From Planctomycetota bacterium (GTDB taxonomy: Bacteria > Planctomycetota > Planctomycetia > Planctomycetales > Planctomycetaceae): 64,000 nt of DNA. The notes below the pieces were generated by a model. That model was not told where the DNA came from and did not search any database. It saw nothing but the letters and a program-made list of their open reading frames with translations. Position 1 is the first letter of the stretch, and each line of letters starts with the position of its first letter. Location of the stretch: assembly GCA_023417655.1 (NCBI GenBank), contig JAEZFD010000015.1:13562-77561 (forward strand), given 5' to 3'. The position numbers were made by a program, and so were the translations under genes. Shown here piece by piece: positions 1 to 8,818 of this stretch.

Positions 1-1
1 T

Positions 2-565
2 CAGAGACTGCTGGAGCAGGCGATCGCGGTCTTTCCGCTGGAAACAGGACCCGAGAGTGCTGCGGCCCAGCTGGCTGCACTGCAGCGTGAGCTGGGGAAC
101 CCGGCAGAGCGCGAGACTCTGTTGGCATGGACCAGCATCGATGATGATGCCGCCGCCGGCTTGATGAGATTGATTGAGATCGACACCGCAGGAAAGGACT
201 GGGCCGCCGTCAAACAGTATTCTCAACGATTGCTGGAGATCCGGCCACTGATCCCCCAGCCGTATCAGGCACTCGCCACTGCGGCAGAGGAGCAAGGGAA
301 CGGCGCTGTCGCCACGGGCGCACTCCGGACAGCTCTCAAGTTTTCGTCAGGGGATCAGGCTGGACTCCATTACCGGCTCGCACGGCAGCTCCAGAAGTCC
401 GGGGATTGGACCGATTCGCGTCATCACGTCTTGCGGTCGCTTGAAGTGGCTCCTCGCTACCGTGAGGCTTTGCAGTTGCTCGTCGAACTGAAAGGTCAGC
501 GAGACAGCGCGACGGATGGGTCTTCGCTACAGCCCGCTCCGGTGACGACAGAGCCTTCAAACTGA
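2..565 (+). CDS. TPR-repeat protein, C-terminal fragment (truncated by window edge)
   Basis: The reading frame is open from base 2 with no start in sight, so this is the C-terminal part (about 187 residues) of a longer protein. The visible part is made of helical repeats with TPR spacing (for example the stretches around KDWAAVKQYSQRLLEIRPL and GDWTDSRHHVLRSLEVAPRY), typical of a solenoid scaffold. A polar, Pro/Thr-rich tail ends it. The catalytic or membrane part, if any, lies upstream of the window, so no function can be given. In planctomycetes such TPR tails are often attached to secreted proteases or kinases, but nothing here shows which. I see no clear terminator after it. Confidence 0.7.
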   Translation, partial: QRLLEQAIAVFPLETGPESAAAQLAALQRELGNPAERETLLAWTSIDDDAAAGLMRLIEIDTAGKDWAAVKQYSQRLLEIRPLIPQPYQALATAAEEQGNGAVATGALRTALKFSSGDQAGLHYRLARQLQKSGDWTDSRHHVLRSLEVAPRYREALQLLVELKGQRDSATDGSSLQPAPVTTEPSN

Positions 566-706
566 CCGGCCTCCCTGCATGGAACTGGTGCGGAATTGCG
601 GTTCAGCATTGCCGCATGTGGCTCTGTTGTGCGATAGTGAGGTAACGCGTTCCGGCAGTTCGACAGGGCAAAAGTTGACTCTTTCGAAGCTTCTGCCGGG
701 TCCTTT

Positions 707-1930
707 TTGAAGAGTTTTCTGGACATGGATGGTCCCGTGCGCTGCAATTCACAGAGTCGTCCTTTCGTGACGTGGCTGTGCGGACTTTTCTTCGTTGTTG
801 GAGTGCTCATCGCCGGGCAAGTCTCTGACGCCTGCCCCTTCTGTGATACTCCGTCGATCACGTTCAGTGAGCAGGTGGCGCAGTCGCAGGCGGTGGTGTT
901 GGTGAAGTGGGCGGGAGCAGAAAAGCCGGACCCATTTAACTTCGAGCCGGGCAGCTGCACCTATCAGATCGTCTCTCGATATCGCCAGAATGAGGCGACT
1001 CCCCAGCCAGGAGAGCAGGTGACGATCCCGTTCTATCAGAGCGGCAAACCCGGCGATTCCTTCTGGATGCTGGGAACTGAAACAGACGGAAAGCTGAACT
1101 GGGCTCCCCCTGTCAGCATGTCAAAAGAATGCTGGGAATATGTCACTCACGCCCCTGATCGAAAAGCCGAGCCGGGCACGCGCCTGCGTTACTATCTCAA
1201 GCATCTTGAGCACGCGGATTCGGAGATCGCGATCGATGCCTATGGTGAGTTCGCCGGAGCGAATTACGCGGATCTCCTGCAACTCACGAAAGAGCTGCCT
1301 CGCGAGAAACTCCTTGAGTGGTTGCTGAATCCTGAAACAGTCCCCAGTCGACGCGGGCTCTATGGTCTGATGCTGGGATTGTGCGGAACCCCGGAAGATG
1401 CCGCCCGAATTGAACCCATTCTCCTCGAAAACCCGGAAGGGGCGCGGCTCGGCGTCGATGGAATGATGGCCGGGTACGTTCTGATTAATGGCGCCCCGGG
1501 GCTACAGAAACTGGTCGATTCCAAACTGAAAAATCGGGACGCCAATCCGTCGGAATCCTTTGCGGTTTTGCAGATGCTGCGGTTTCTCGGCGAATATGCG
1601 ACGCATGCCGTCCCGCGGGATCAGCTGCTGGCGGCGATGCGAACCCTGCTGGATCATCCGCAGTATGCGAGCTTCGCAGCGATCGATCTGGCCCGCTGGT
1701 CCGACTGGGGAGCAACAAAGTTACTGGTCGAGCGGTATGGAAGCGAGCCGTTCGGGGACTCGGAAGGCAAGCAGGCTGTCATCCGGTTCCTGACGCAGGC
1801 GGCAGCCGTTTCTGATGAACAGGCAGGAATGTCTCTGGAAGATGTCAAATTGGCCAGGGAGTCGCTCGCAAAGTACCGCCAGACAGATCCGGAGATTGTC
1901 CGGATCGTTGAGCGTCTCCGGTTTGACTGA
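707..1930 (+). CDS. Secreted conserved planctomycete protein with N-terminal ACPFC motif
   Basis: A protein of about 400 residues with a signal-like hydrophobic segment (TWLCGLFFVVGVLIAG) followed directly by DACPFC, so the mature protein probably starts with a CxxC pair outside the cytoplasm. Such short Cys-Pro-Phe-Cys starts recur in planctomycete secreted proteins, from my recollection of the group. The middle has a beta-rich part with an SxxxKECWEY segment; the C-terminal half looks like helical (HEAT-like) repeats. A TTG at 707 opens the longest frame; the ATG at 725 is an equally plausible start. No enzymatic motif is recognised. The CxxC could be a redox or metal or haem-binding site, but this is inference only. 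Confidence 0.75.
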   Translation: MKSFLDMDGPVRCNSQSRPFVTWLCGLFFVVGVLIAGQVSDACPFCDTPSITFSEQVAQSQAVVLVKWAGAEKPDPFNFEPGSCTYQIVSRYRQNEATPQPGEQVTIPFYQSGKPGDSFWMLGTETDGKLNWAPPVSMSKECWEYVTHAPDRKAEPGTRLRYYLKHLEHADSEIAIDAYGEFAGANYADLLQLTKELPREKLLEWLLNPETVPSRRGLYGLMLGLCGTPEDAARIEPILLENPEGARLGVDGMMAGYVLINGAPGLQKLVDSKLKNRDANPSESFAVLQMLRFLGEYATHAVPRDQLLAAMRTLLDHPQYASFAAIDLARWSDWGATKLLVERYGSEPFGDSEGKQAVIRFLTQAAAVSDEQAGMSLEDVKLARESLAKYRQTDPEIVRIVERLRFD

Positions 1931-2064
1931 AAGCATTGACTGAAAACCATCGAATTTTCGCGCCGCGTTTCATTCCAAACTGCAACGGAAGTGCTTGTCG
2001 GAGTGGCTCCACCCAAGTTTGTCGCCGCAATCACAAATGATGTGCCAACAAAACGGATGGCAAT

Positions 2065-2093
2065 TTGACAGGGTCTCTCTTTCCCCTGATAAT
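2065..2093 (+). promoter_or_regulatory. Sigma70-like promoter for the McsA-like gene
   Basis: TTGACA at 2065-2070 and GATAAT at 2088-2093 are separated by exactly 17 bases. This is the best housekeeping-type promoter I found in the window. Transcription would start near 2100 and leave a leader of about 110 nt before the GTG start at 2211. Confidence 0.6.
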
Positions 2094-2147
2094 AACAGCG
2101 GACAAACATTCATTGTGAACTTCATTTCCGGAGCTGCAACCGGCCGT

Positions 2148-2170
2148 CAGTCCCCTCTGCTCGGGGACTG
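2148..2170 (+). other. Hairpin in the leader of the McsA-like gene
   Basis: CAGTCCCC (2148-2155) and GGGGACTG (2163-2170) are a perfect 8-bp inverted repeat around a 7-nt loop. It lies inside the predicted 5' leader, 40 nt before the start codon, and has no T-run after it, so it does not look like a terminator. It might affect translation or mRNA stability. Confidence 0.45.
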
Positions 2171-2210
2171 GTGAGATGGATTCAAGTCACAATTCAAAAG
2201 GGATTTTTCA

Positions 2211-2726
2211 GTGAAGAAATGCCTCCGGTGTACAAATCCGGCGACTTTGCACATCACCGAGCTGAAGGGCGGCAAATCCCTGTCTCTGCATCTTTGTGAA
2301 AGTTGTGCCCGGGAATATCTGACAACGGTTGAAGTCGGGGGGATTCCGGACGACTTCGCTGCCGCTCCACCCAAGCTGGAAGCGGAGACTTCCGGGGAAG
2401 AGGAAGTGACAGAGGCGGGAGCACGCGCCTGTCCGCACTGTGGGATCACTTTTAAGCAATTCCGCAGTCAGGGGCGACTCGGCTGCCCGCGTGATTATGA
2501 GGTCTTTCACAGCGAACTTGTCCCTCTGCTTGAAAGCATCCACGGGGAGATTCGCCATATCGGAAAGTTTCCTCCTCGGGTTCCTGAAACCAGCAGGCGA
2601 CAATTTGAACTGGCTCGTCTCCGGAGCGAACTGAAAACGGCAATCGATGACGAGCAGTACGAGCAGGCGGCACGTCTTCGGGACCAGATTCATCAGCTTG
2701 AGCAGGATAACAAAACGACTTTGTGA
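2211..2726 (+). CDS. McsA-like zinc-finger / UVR-motif protein
   Basis: 171 residues. Cys pairs at 4/7, 29/32 and 74/77, with another Cys at 92, give a zinc-binding N-terminal half as in McsA, the activator of the protein-arginine kinase McsB. The C-terminal 132-167 region is a UVR motif (charged helix hairpin, LKTAIDDEQYEQAARLRDQI), the module shared with UvrB, UvrC and ClpC. Start is GTG at 2211; a later start would lose the first CxxC. In Firmicutes McsA works with McsB and ClpC in marking proteins for degradation; no mcsB, ctsR or clpC is next to this gene, so its partner is unknown here. A strong sigma70-like promoter and a leader hairpin precede it. Confidence 0.8.
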   Translation: MKKCLRCTNPATLHITELKGGKSLSLHLCESCAREYLTTVEVGGIPDDFAAAPPKLEAETSGEEEVTEAGARACPHCGITFKQFRSQGRLGCPRDYEVFHSELVPLLESIHGEIRHIGKFPPRVPETSRRQFELARLRSELKTAIDDEQYEQAARLRDQIHQLEQDNKTTL

Positions 2727-2869
2727 GGTCGGCAGTTTCACATCCGCGAGTCGCAGGACGTCAGGCTGCGGAAATGTGACATCACCGGCTGATTTCTCGA
2801 GAGACTTGTTCGTGCGACATCGCTGGTGATCGCCTGCTTTCACAGAATTTTCGACTCAGGAGACTGTTT

Positions 2870-4231
2870 GTGGCGGATGAAAACAAATGGGCGGGTGACT
2901 GCTATCGCCGCGGCAACGATGCGATGCAAAAGCAGAACTGGGATCTCGCCGTGGAGATGTTCACCACTTGCGTGAAGCTGGTGCCAGACAATCTTCTTTA
3001 CCGCCAGTACCTGCGAAACAGTGCCCGGAAGAAATACAACGACAATGGCAAGGGAGCCGGGACGTTCGAAAAAACGAAACTGATGGGCATTCGCAGCCGC
3101 ATCAAAAAGGCCCGACAGGCTGAGAACTGGGAAGAAGTCTCCAAAGCCGCGGAAGAAGGTCTGTACATCAATCCCTGGGATACCCAGCTGAATGTGGATC
3201 TCGCGGAAGCTTCCGTGAAGCTGGATCGGGGAGAGATCGCCAAGTTTTCTTACATGGAAGCGATTAAGAGCGATCAGAAGAACCGGGCTCTCTACGTCGC
3301 CCTGGCCGACATTCTTCGAAGTCGCGGCGAATACGACGAAGCGATCAAAGTCTGGGAACGGGTCTCCCGAATGGACCCGTCCGATCTCACGGCGATGCGG
3401 AAGATCACAGAGCTTCAGACAGAGAAAACGACACATCGCGGCGGCTATGAGAGCGCTTCCAACACGCAGGACGTCAGAACCTCGAAACCGGTTGCTTCGA
3501 CAAGTGTCGCGCCGGGCGAATCGGTTGAAGTCGACCTGAAACACGCGATCCGGAAAGAGCCGGATCGAGTTGAGCCCTATCTGAAGCTCGCGGCACTTTA
3601 CAAGCAGACCCGAAGACTGAAAGAGGCGCACGAAATCGCCCAAAAGGCCTTCGAAGTCTCGAAGCAGGACCAGGGAGTCGGAGAACAGGTCGAAGACATT
3701 GAGCTTTTGCTCATGAAGTCCGAGCTGGATGACCTGAAGGAGAAGGCCTCCAAGTCTGGTGATGCTGACGACCGCAAAGCCGCTGCAACTCAGTCGATCG
3801 CTTTGCGGGATCGCAAAATTGAAGTACTGACGAAACGCGTCGAACGGTACCCGGCGAACTTGAATATCAAGTACGAACTCGCCGAACTTCAGATGCAGTT
3901 ACAGAAATGGAATCTGGCAATTCCGCTGTTGCAGCGTTCGAGTCAGGATCCCCGTCTGAAGGGGAAATCCTTCGTCGCGCTGGGGAAGTGCTTTGTCTAT
4001 GACAAGAAGCTGCCGCTGGCTCGCGGTCAATTCGAACGGGCATTACCCGAATTGAACGTTGAGTCCGATCCGGAAACTTTTAAAGAGTGCCACTACCTGC
4101 TCGGCCGTGTCTGTGAAGAAATCAAAGACGCGCCAGCGGCTGAAAAGCACTACGGCGAAGTTCTGGTTCAGGACTACGAATACAAAGACACGCGGGAGCG
4201 CCTCGAACGTCTTCAAGGGGGGACGGAGTAA
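2870..4231 (+). CDS. TPR-repeat protein
   Basis: 453 residues, starting at GTG 2870. No signal peptide or membrane segment, so probably cytoplasmic. Tetratricopeptide-type helical repeats fill the protein: GNDAMQKQNWDLAVEMF near the N-terminus, several units in residues 85-180, and more after a Ser/Thr-rich linker near 190-220, ending with LLGRVCEEIKDAPAAEKHYG. Such proteins act as interaction scaffolds. It lies 143 nt after the McsA-like gene on the same strand, so co-transcription is possible. The partner is not shown by the sequence. Confidence 0.8.
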   Translation: MADENKWAGDCYRRGNDAMQKQNWDLAVEMFTTCVKLVPDNLLYRQYLRNSARKKYNDNGKGAGTFEKTKLMGIRSRIKKARQAENWEEVSKAAEEGLYINPWDTQLNVDLAEASVKLDRGEIAKFSYMEAIKSDQKNRALYVALADILRSRGEYDEAIKVWERVSRMDPSDLTAMRKITELQTEKTTHRGGYESASNTQDVRTSKPVASTSVAPGESVEVDLKHAIRKEPDRVEPYLKLAALYKQTRRLKEAHEIAQKAFEVSKQDQGVGEQVEDIELLLMKSELDDLKEKASKSGDADDRKAAATQSIALRDRKIEVLTKRVERYPANLNIKYELAELQMQLQKWNLAIPLLQRSSQDPRLKGKSFVALGKCFVYDKKLPLARGQFERALPELNVESDPETFKECHYLLGRVCEEIKDAPAAEKHYGEVLVQDYEYKDTRERLERLQGGTE

Positions 4232-4519
4232 ATCCCGGGACTGAATTCCCAGCGTGCGTGTATCGCGTCGCAATGTTGCTTCTGACAGAAGTTTGATTGC
4301 GAAGTTCTATGGTTGCGTACTCACTTGGTTCGAGGCAATTTTTCAGCTTTTTCGGAACCATTTGATTTCGCCGGTCATCTCAATCGGGCAATTCCCGTTT
4401 TCATTCAGAAAGTAGTCTGCGGAACATTGGCCGGATCGGGTTCAGCCTGTGTCGTCTCTTTGTTCCCGGATTTTCCATCAACCTGAAGTCAAGTGCTCAG
4501 GTGATTCTGGAGAGTTGAG

Positions 4520-5911
4520 ATGGCGTACCGACGCGTTTTCCCTTGGTTGTTTTGTTTTGGAATCCCCGTTCTTCTTTGGGGAATGACCACTCCGGTGCAG
4601 GCCCAATTTTTCCCTGGAAACGGGAACGAACTTCCGGGCAGTTCCGGGATTCTGATCAATCCGGAAGGGGTCATTGAACTCCGTCAGGTGACACCGACTG
4701 GGAAGGCCAGTTCACGGAAGCAGATTGAGCAACTCGCCCAGAAGCACCTGCCGCCGGAGGTGCTCGTCCCGACGCCGGAACGGGTGCTCTCCATCAAGAA
4801 TCTTTCGAGCGAAATTCTCCGCCATTTCGCAGAGCAGAAACCGCTCCCCCCAGAGATCCTGTATCTCGCCGGTCTTCAGCGGATCGATTCGATTGTTTTT
4901 GATCGCGAGGCAGGCGATGTCTATCTGGTCGGCCCGGCAGACGCGTTCGGTCCGGATGCGTCAGGGAGGGTAATCGGAGTCGGATCGGGACGGCCAGTGC
5001 TGCAGCTGGATGATCTGATCACCGTTCTCCGCGCGGACAACCGGGACCGGAACGGCTCTATCGGCTGCTCGATCGATCCGACCACTCAGAATATGTCCAA
5101 TTTGCAGGAGTTTCTCCGGCGAAATTCCACCCCCGCCAGTCCCGCTCAGGTGCAGATGCGGTTTCAGCAGATGAGCAAGATTCTGGGGCCGCAGGAAATC
5201 AGCGTCTGGGGTGTCCCTCCCAATTCTCGCTTTGCCGCTGCACTCGTCGAAGCCGATCTGCGGATGAAACGAATCTCCCTCGGAATGGAGCCTGCCGGTG
5301 TCCCCGGCATTCGCAGTCATCTCTCACTTCTGCAACCGCAAGGAAACAGCCTGCAGCGGTGGTGGTTCGTGCCAATGTACGAGCCACTGGAAACGAATGC
5401 TGAAGGAACAGTTTTCACACTGAAAGGCCCCCGGGCAAAGCTGCTGGCCCAGGAAGAATTCACGGATGCAGGAGGACGACGCAGTAACTCGAACTTCACC
5501 CGGCAGAGTACCCAGAAGTTCGCCCAATTATTCTCGGAGCATTTTGAAGAACTGGCCGAGAAGTCCCCACCATTCGCCGAACTGCAGAATTGCTATGACA
5601 TCGCTGTCACGGTCGCGTTGATCCGGCAGATGGCTGCCCGTCATGAACTGCAGTCGGTCTTTGCGACTCTCATTGAGCACCCGCAGCTGGCTCCGAAAAC
5701 CTATGCGGTTCCCCGGTCGGTCCCTTCCAGTTCGACCTATCGTGTCAGCGGCCCCGGCATGCTCATTGGGCTGGTCGGTGGAGTCACGATTGATATGGAG
5801 CCTGTGTTGAAATCAGCACAGCCGAAGCAGACAGAAGCTGTCAAAAGCTTTCGCGAACGGATACCGCAAGATCGGGTGTTCGGCAATGTCGGCGAGGGGA
5901 AGTCGAAATAG
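4520..5911 (+). CDS. Secreted DUF1598 domain protein
   Basis: 463 residues with a clear signal peptide (about 1-28, ending in PVQA). The central part, with DLRMKRISLGMEPAGVPG and a following WWFVPMYEPL segment, matches what I know of DUF1598, a family first noticed as specific to planctomycetes. The preceding segment (IDSIVFDREAGDVYLVGPAD) resembles the beta-rich part usually found ahead of it. No catalytic motif is known for the family. The C-terminus has a hydrophobic stretch (GPGMLIGLVGGVTIDM), which may be buried or membrane-associated. The gene is convergent with the next one, with only 15 nt between their stops. Confidence 0.75.
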   Translation: MAYRRVFPWLFCFGIPVLLWGMTTPVQAQFFPGNGNELPGSSGILINPEGVIELRQVTPTGKASSRKQIEQLAQKHLPPEVLVPTPERVLSIKNLSSEILRHFAEQKPLPPEILYLAGLQRIDSIVFDREAGDVYLVGPADAFGPDASGRVIGVGSGRPVLQLDDLITVLRADNRDRNGSIGCSIDPTTQNMSNLQEFLRRNSTPASPAQVQMRFQQMSKILGPQEISVWGVPPNSRFAAALVEADLRMKRISLGMEPAGVPGIRSHLSLLQPQGNSLQRWWFVPMYEPLETNAEGTVFTLKGPRAKLLAQEEFTDAGGRRSNSNFTRQSTQKFAQLFSEHFEELAEKSPPFAELQNCYDIAVTVALIRQMAARHELQSVFATLIEHPQLAPKTYAVPRSVPSSSTYRVSGPGMLIGLVGGVTIDMEPVLKSAQPKQTEAVKSFRERIPQDRVFGNVGEGKSK

Positions 5912-5926
5912 GTGCGCTCTCCTCCG

Positions 5927-6652
5927 TCAGGCTTCCTGAGACGGCGAAGTCGGCGGTTCAGAAATGGGCAACTGCAACGCATTTTCGGGGAGGATCGCGA
6001 ATTCCTCCCGGTTCCCATTGGGGAGATGAGGCAGGAACTGTGTCAGCGGAATCTCAAACGGCTGCAGGAGAGCAGTAGCTCCCGTGAGTTCAACCAGTCG
6101 CACCCGGCGCGACTGAGGCCACTGCTCGACAAGAATTTCAGTAGCAAGCTGCCAGCGGCTCGCGGCCGCATCGTCTGCGGCGAGAGATCGTCGATACTCC
6201 TCGATCGCATCCAGAACGTGATCCCCGGCCAGATAACAGACTTGTTGCTCTGACCGGATGAGATAACCCGGTTCCAGCTCGCCGATGTCAGTGACGATCC
6301 AAGAACTGGCGATCGGGCTGATGCGGATCCGCTGAAATTTTCCCAGTTCTGCATCTTTCAGCAGTGCGGTGGCCAGTTCATTCTGCGAGCGCTCTGCACG
6401 TTCTTTCCAGATGAGCAGCCCCAGCATCGCGGCCGAAAGGACCATTCCCACGAAGATCAGTGGCCCTCGTAACGGATGGAACTGCAGAATTGCGGCATCC
6501 CAGATTCCTAGGGCGAGCATGCCGATGCCGAAGAGCACCCCGAGCCGCCTTAGCGATTTCTTTGCCTGCAACTGCTTCTCAACTGATCGAGCCTCCTGCT
6601 GCAAGGCAAGTCGTTCGGCGGCAGTGCAGGGATGAGTCGTGGTCTCAATCAC
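5927..6652 (-). CDS. Small two-TM membrane protein of unknown function
   Basis: 241 residues. A charged N-terminal helix (about 1-35, rich in Glu/Lys/Gln, coiled-coil-like) is followed by two hydrophobic segments near residues 38-57 and 64-82 (LGVLFGIGMLALGIWDAAIL and GPLIFVGMVLSAAMLGLLIW). A soluble C-terminal domain of about 150 residues is probably cytoplasmic. I do not recognise the family. The end of the protein (LPISEPPTSPSQEA) is low-complexity. The gene precedes nothing on its own strand for more than 5 kb, so it is probably monocistronic. Confidence 0.6.
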   Translation of the reverse strand: MIETTTHPCTAAERLALQQEARSVEKQLQAKKSLRRLGVLFGIGMLALGIWDAAILQFHPLRGPLIFVGMVLSAAMLGLLIWKERAERSQNELATALLKDAELGKFQRIRISPIASSWIVTDIGELEPGYLIRSEQQVCYLAGDHVLDAIEEYRRSLAADDAAASRWQLATEILVEQWPQSRRVRLVELTGATALLQPFEIPLTQFLPHLPNGNREEFAILPENALQLPISEPPTSPSQEA

Positions 6653-6742
6653 ATTCTGGATGGCGCTGCAGGAATTTTTGGTTCGACCAAAGTGATAAGG
6701 AGAGGATCAGATCCGCTTCCTTCGAGTTTCTAAGAAGAAACA

Positions 6743-6784
6743 GGGAGAGCGAAGACATTGAATGAAACTGGTCTTCGCTCTCCC
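6743..6784 (-). terminator. Rho-independent-like terminator after cysS
   Basis: GGGAGAGCGAAGAC (6743-6756) and its exact reverse complement (6771-6784) form a perfect 14-bp stem with a 14-nt loop. Read on the minus strand the stem is followed by a T-rich tract (TGTTTCTTCTT). It lies 50 nt past the cysS stop codon. Confidence 0.7.
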
Positions 6785-6835
6785 AACAGGTCCTCTGGTC
6801 GTTCGACTTCGTCAGGAGAAGGGGACCTCAAGGTA

Positions 6836-8389
6836 CTATGATCGGGTCCAGCGAACCCCTTCTTTGCCGTCTTCGACGGTGACTTTCAGTTCCGTCAGTT
6901 TGTTCCGGATCTTGTCGGCGACTCCCCAGTTCTTAGTGGCCCGGGCTTCCGCACGAATCTCCAGAATCAGATCCATCAGGCCGTTCACGAATCCGTCGTC
7001 AGCATGGCTCGATTTCTGCTGAGGAACACGGAAGACACCCACGGTGTTTGCCAGTTCCTTGAACAGTGCCAGCAGTGTTGTCAGCTGCGCCTTCTGCTCG
7101 TCGGTCGCTTTCTCTTCCAGATGATTCTGAGTGATGAAACCGTTAATGCTGCGACGAAGCTCGAACAGCATTCCGATGGCGCCACCGGTGTTGAAGTCAT
7201 CGTCCATGGCCTCCCAGAACCGGTCACGCAGATCAGTCACAATCGGAAGCAGATCAGCCGGCAGTGAGGAGAGGTTCACGCTTTCAGACCGAACGGTCGC
7301 CGATGGCAGGTCGTAGAAGCTCTTGCCGAGAATTCGCTGCGCGGTCTCGAACATCCGATAGAAGCCTTCCATCGACTTGCCGGTATTGGCAATGTTCTCG
7401 AGCGAGAAGTCGATTGGGCTGCGATAGTGTGTCGACAGCAGGAAGAACCGGACAACCTCAGGGGCATGGTGAGCGAAGACAGCGGTCTTCACGGATTCCG
7501 CACCGGCTGAGCCCGCCAGCTTCCCGGCGATCTGAGCGTCATGGTTGTGAGCGACGTCGCCATGCTTGTCGTGGCCGCCACCGACCTTGCCGGTGTTTTT
7601 GCCAGACTGCATCAGCCCGTTGTGCAGCCAGTACCGGACGAAGGTCTTGCCGGACGAAGACTCCGACTGAGCCAGCTCGTTTTCATGATGGGGGAACATC
7701 AGGTCGAGCCCACCGCCGTGGATATCGATTGACTCACCGAGCAGTTTGCTGCTCATCGCCGAGCATTCAATATGCCAACCCGGACGGCCTGGTCCCCAAG
7801 GGCTGTCCCAGGCTGGTTCACCCGGCTTGGAGGACTTCCACAAGGCGAAGTCTGCAGGATTCTGTTTCTGCTCTTTCGCTTCGACACGAGTTCCGGCGAG
7901 CATCTGTTCAATGCTGCGCCCGCTCAACTTGCCGTAATCGGCATCCTGAGTCACGGCGAAGTAAACGTCGCCATTCAGGGCATAGGCCGAGCCTTTGTCG
8001 ATCAGACCCTGAATCATCTCCTGCATCGCACCGATGTAGTCGGTGGCATATGGGAAATGGTCAATGGAGTCGACGCCCATTAGCTTGAGGTTATCGAAGT
8101 AGTCGGCGGTCATTTTGTCCGCCAGCGCCTTCACTTCCATCCCCAGTTCATTGGCCTTGTTGATCAACTTGTCGTCGACGTCAGTGATGTTGACGACGAA
8201 GGTGACCTTGTAGCCGGAATAGGTGAGATAGCGTTTGATCGTATCGAAGATCACCGGTCCGACCATGTGACCGATGTGGGCAGGCTTGTAGACCGTCGGC
8301 CCGCAGAGATACATGGACACTTTCCCGGGCTCGATCGTCTGAAATTCTTCTTTCTGACGGGAAAGGGTGTTGTAAACGCGAAGCGACAT
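6836..8389 (-). CDS. cysS: Cysteinyl-tRNA synthetase with atypical KMSKS loop
   Basis: 517 residues from the ATG at 8389; the frame extends upstream but homology starts at MSLRVYNTL. It charges tRNA-Cys with cysteine in the cytoplasm. The class I HIGH motif is at 38-41 (PAHIGH). The four zinc ligands of the family are present: Cys29, Cys209, His234 and Glu238 (in MFPHHENELAQSE). What is odd is the second signature. Where E. coli has KMSKS close after the LHNG segment, this protein has an extra run of about 24 residues rich in Gly, His and Lys (about 262-287), and then KLAGS at 290-294, so the second lysine is missing. The following PEVVRFFLLSTHYRSPIDFS part is normal. No second cysS is in the window. 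Identity is certain; the altered loop is discussed separately. Confidence 0.95.
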   Translation of the reverse strand: MSLRVYNTLSRQKEEFQTIEPGKVSMYLCGPTVYKPAHIGHMVGPVIFDTIKRYLTYSGYKVTFVVNITDVDDKLINKANELGMEVKALADKMTADYFDNLKLMGVDSIDHFPYATDYIGAMQEMIQGLIDKGSAYALNGDVYFAVTQDADYGKLSGRSIEQMLAGTRVEAKEQKQNPADFALWKSSKPGEPAWDSPWGPGRPGWHIECSAMSSKLLGESIDIHGGGLDLMFPHHENELAQSESSSGKTFVRYWLHNGLMQSGKNTGKVGGGHDKHGDVAHNHDAQIAGKLAGSAGAESVKTAVFAHHAPEVVRFFLLSTHYRSPIDFSLENIANTGKSMEGFYRMFETAQRILGKSFYDLPSATVRSESVNLSSLPADLLPIVTDLRDRFWEAMDDDFNTGGAIGMLFELRRSINGFITQNHLEEKATDEQKAQLTTLLALFKELANTVGVFRVPQQKSSHADDGFVNGLMDLILEIRAEARATKNWGVADKIRNKLTELKVTVEDGKEGVRWTRS

Positions 8390-8818
8390 TTGGAGTAACC
8401 TTCCGTGCGGACTCTGGACGCGCGTCACCTCGATCAGCTTGACCGTTCTACCCGGCGGCGCTTTCGGAAAGATAGCGACTCTCAGGCGTTCGAGCCAAGA
8501 GGAGAGCGTCGGTCGGGGCTGTCGACGTCGGCCGAGAAGCGTTTCCGGCCAGTCGCGGTTTTGCGAGCGGATGTCGAAATCAGCGTTCTTGGATGCAGTC
8601 GAATTCGTCCGGAATTCGGCTCTCGATACGGAATGAGCGAGATCGCAACTGTGCGCCAGGTTCTGCCGATCAGGCGCAATTCACACTTGATCGTCAGTGC
8701 GAGAACGCGAGAATCTGCCCTTCATCCGTGGACGGCAGCGGACTCGACAACTCGCCCTGAAGAGTCACAATGGCGAAATTCTGGTCTGAGAGCCGATTGC
8801 CGTCTGAAAGTCTGCCCA
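8390..8818. other. Divergent intergenic region between cysS and the DadA-like gene
   Basis: 429 nt without a gene I can support. The DadA frame stays open upstream, but that translation is Arg/Ser-rich and shows no similarity to a known domain. Promoters for both divergent genes should lie here; I found no convincing -35/-10 pair. Confidence 0.5.

Noticed and set aside
2840..3643. 267-codon minus-strand frame opposite the TPR gene
   Set aside because: Antisense to TPR repeats; Phe/Arg-rich reverse translation of the repeats.
4276..4288. CTTCTG-A-CAGAAG palindrome before the DUF1598 gene
   Set aside because: Short perfect palindromes of this size are expected by chance; no second copy or promoter match nearby.
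8405..8818. N-terminal extension of the DadA-like protein up to the frame start
   Set aside because: The extra 138 residues are Arg/Ser-rich and unlike the family; the ATG at 8819 gives the normal length.
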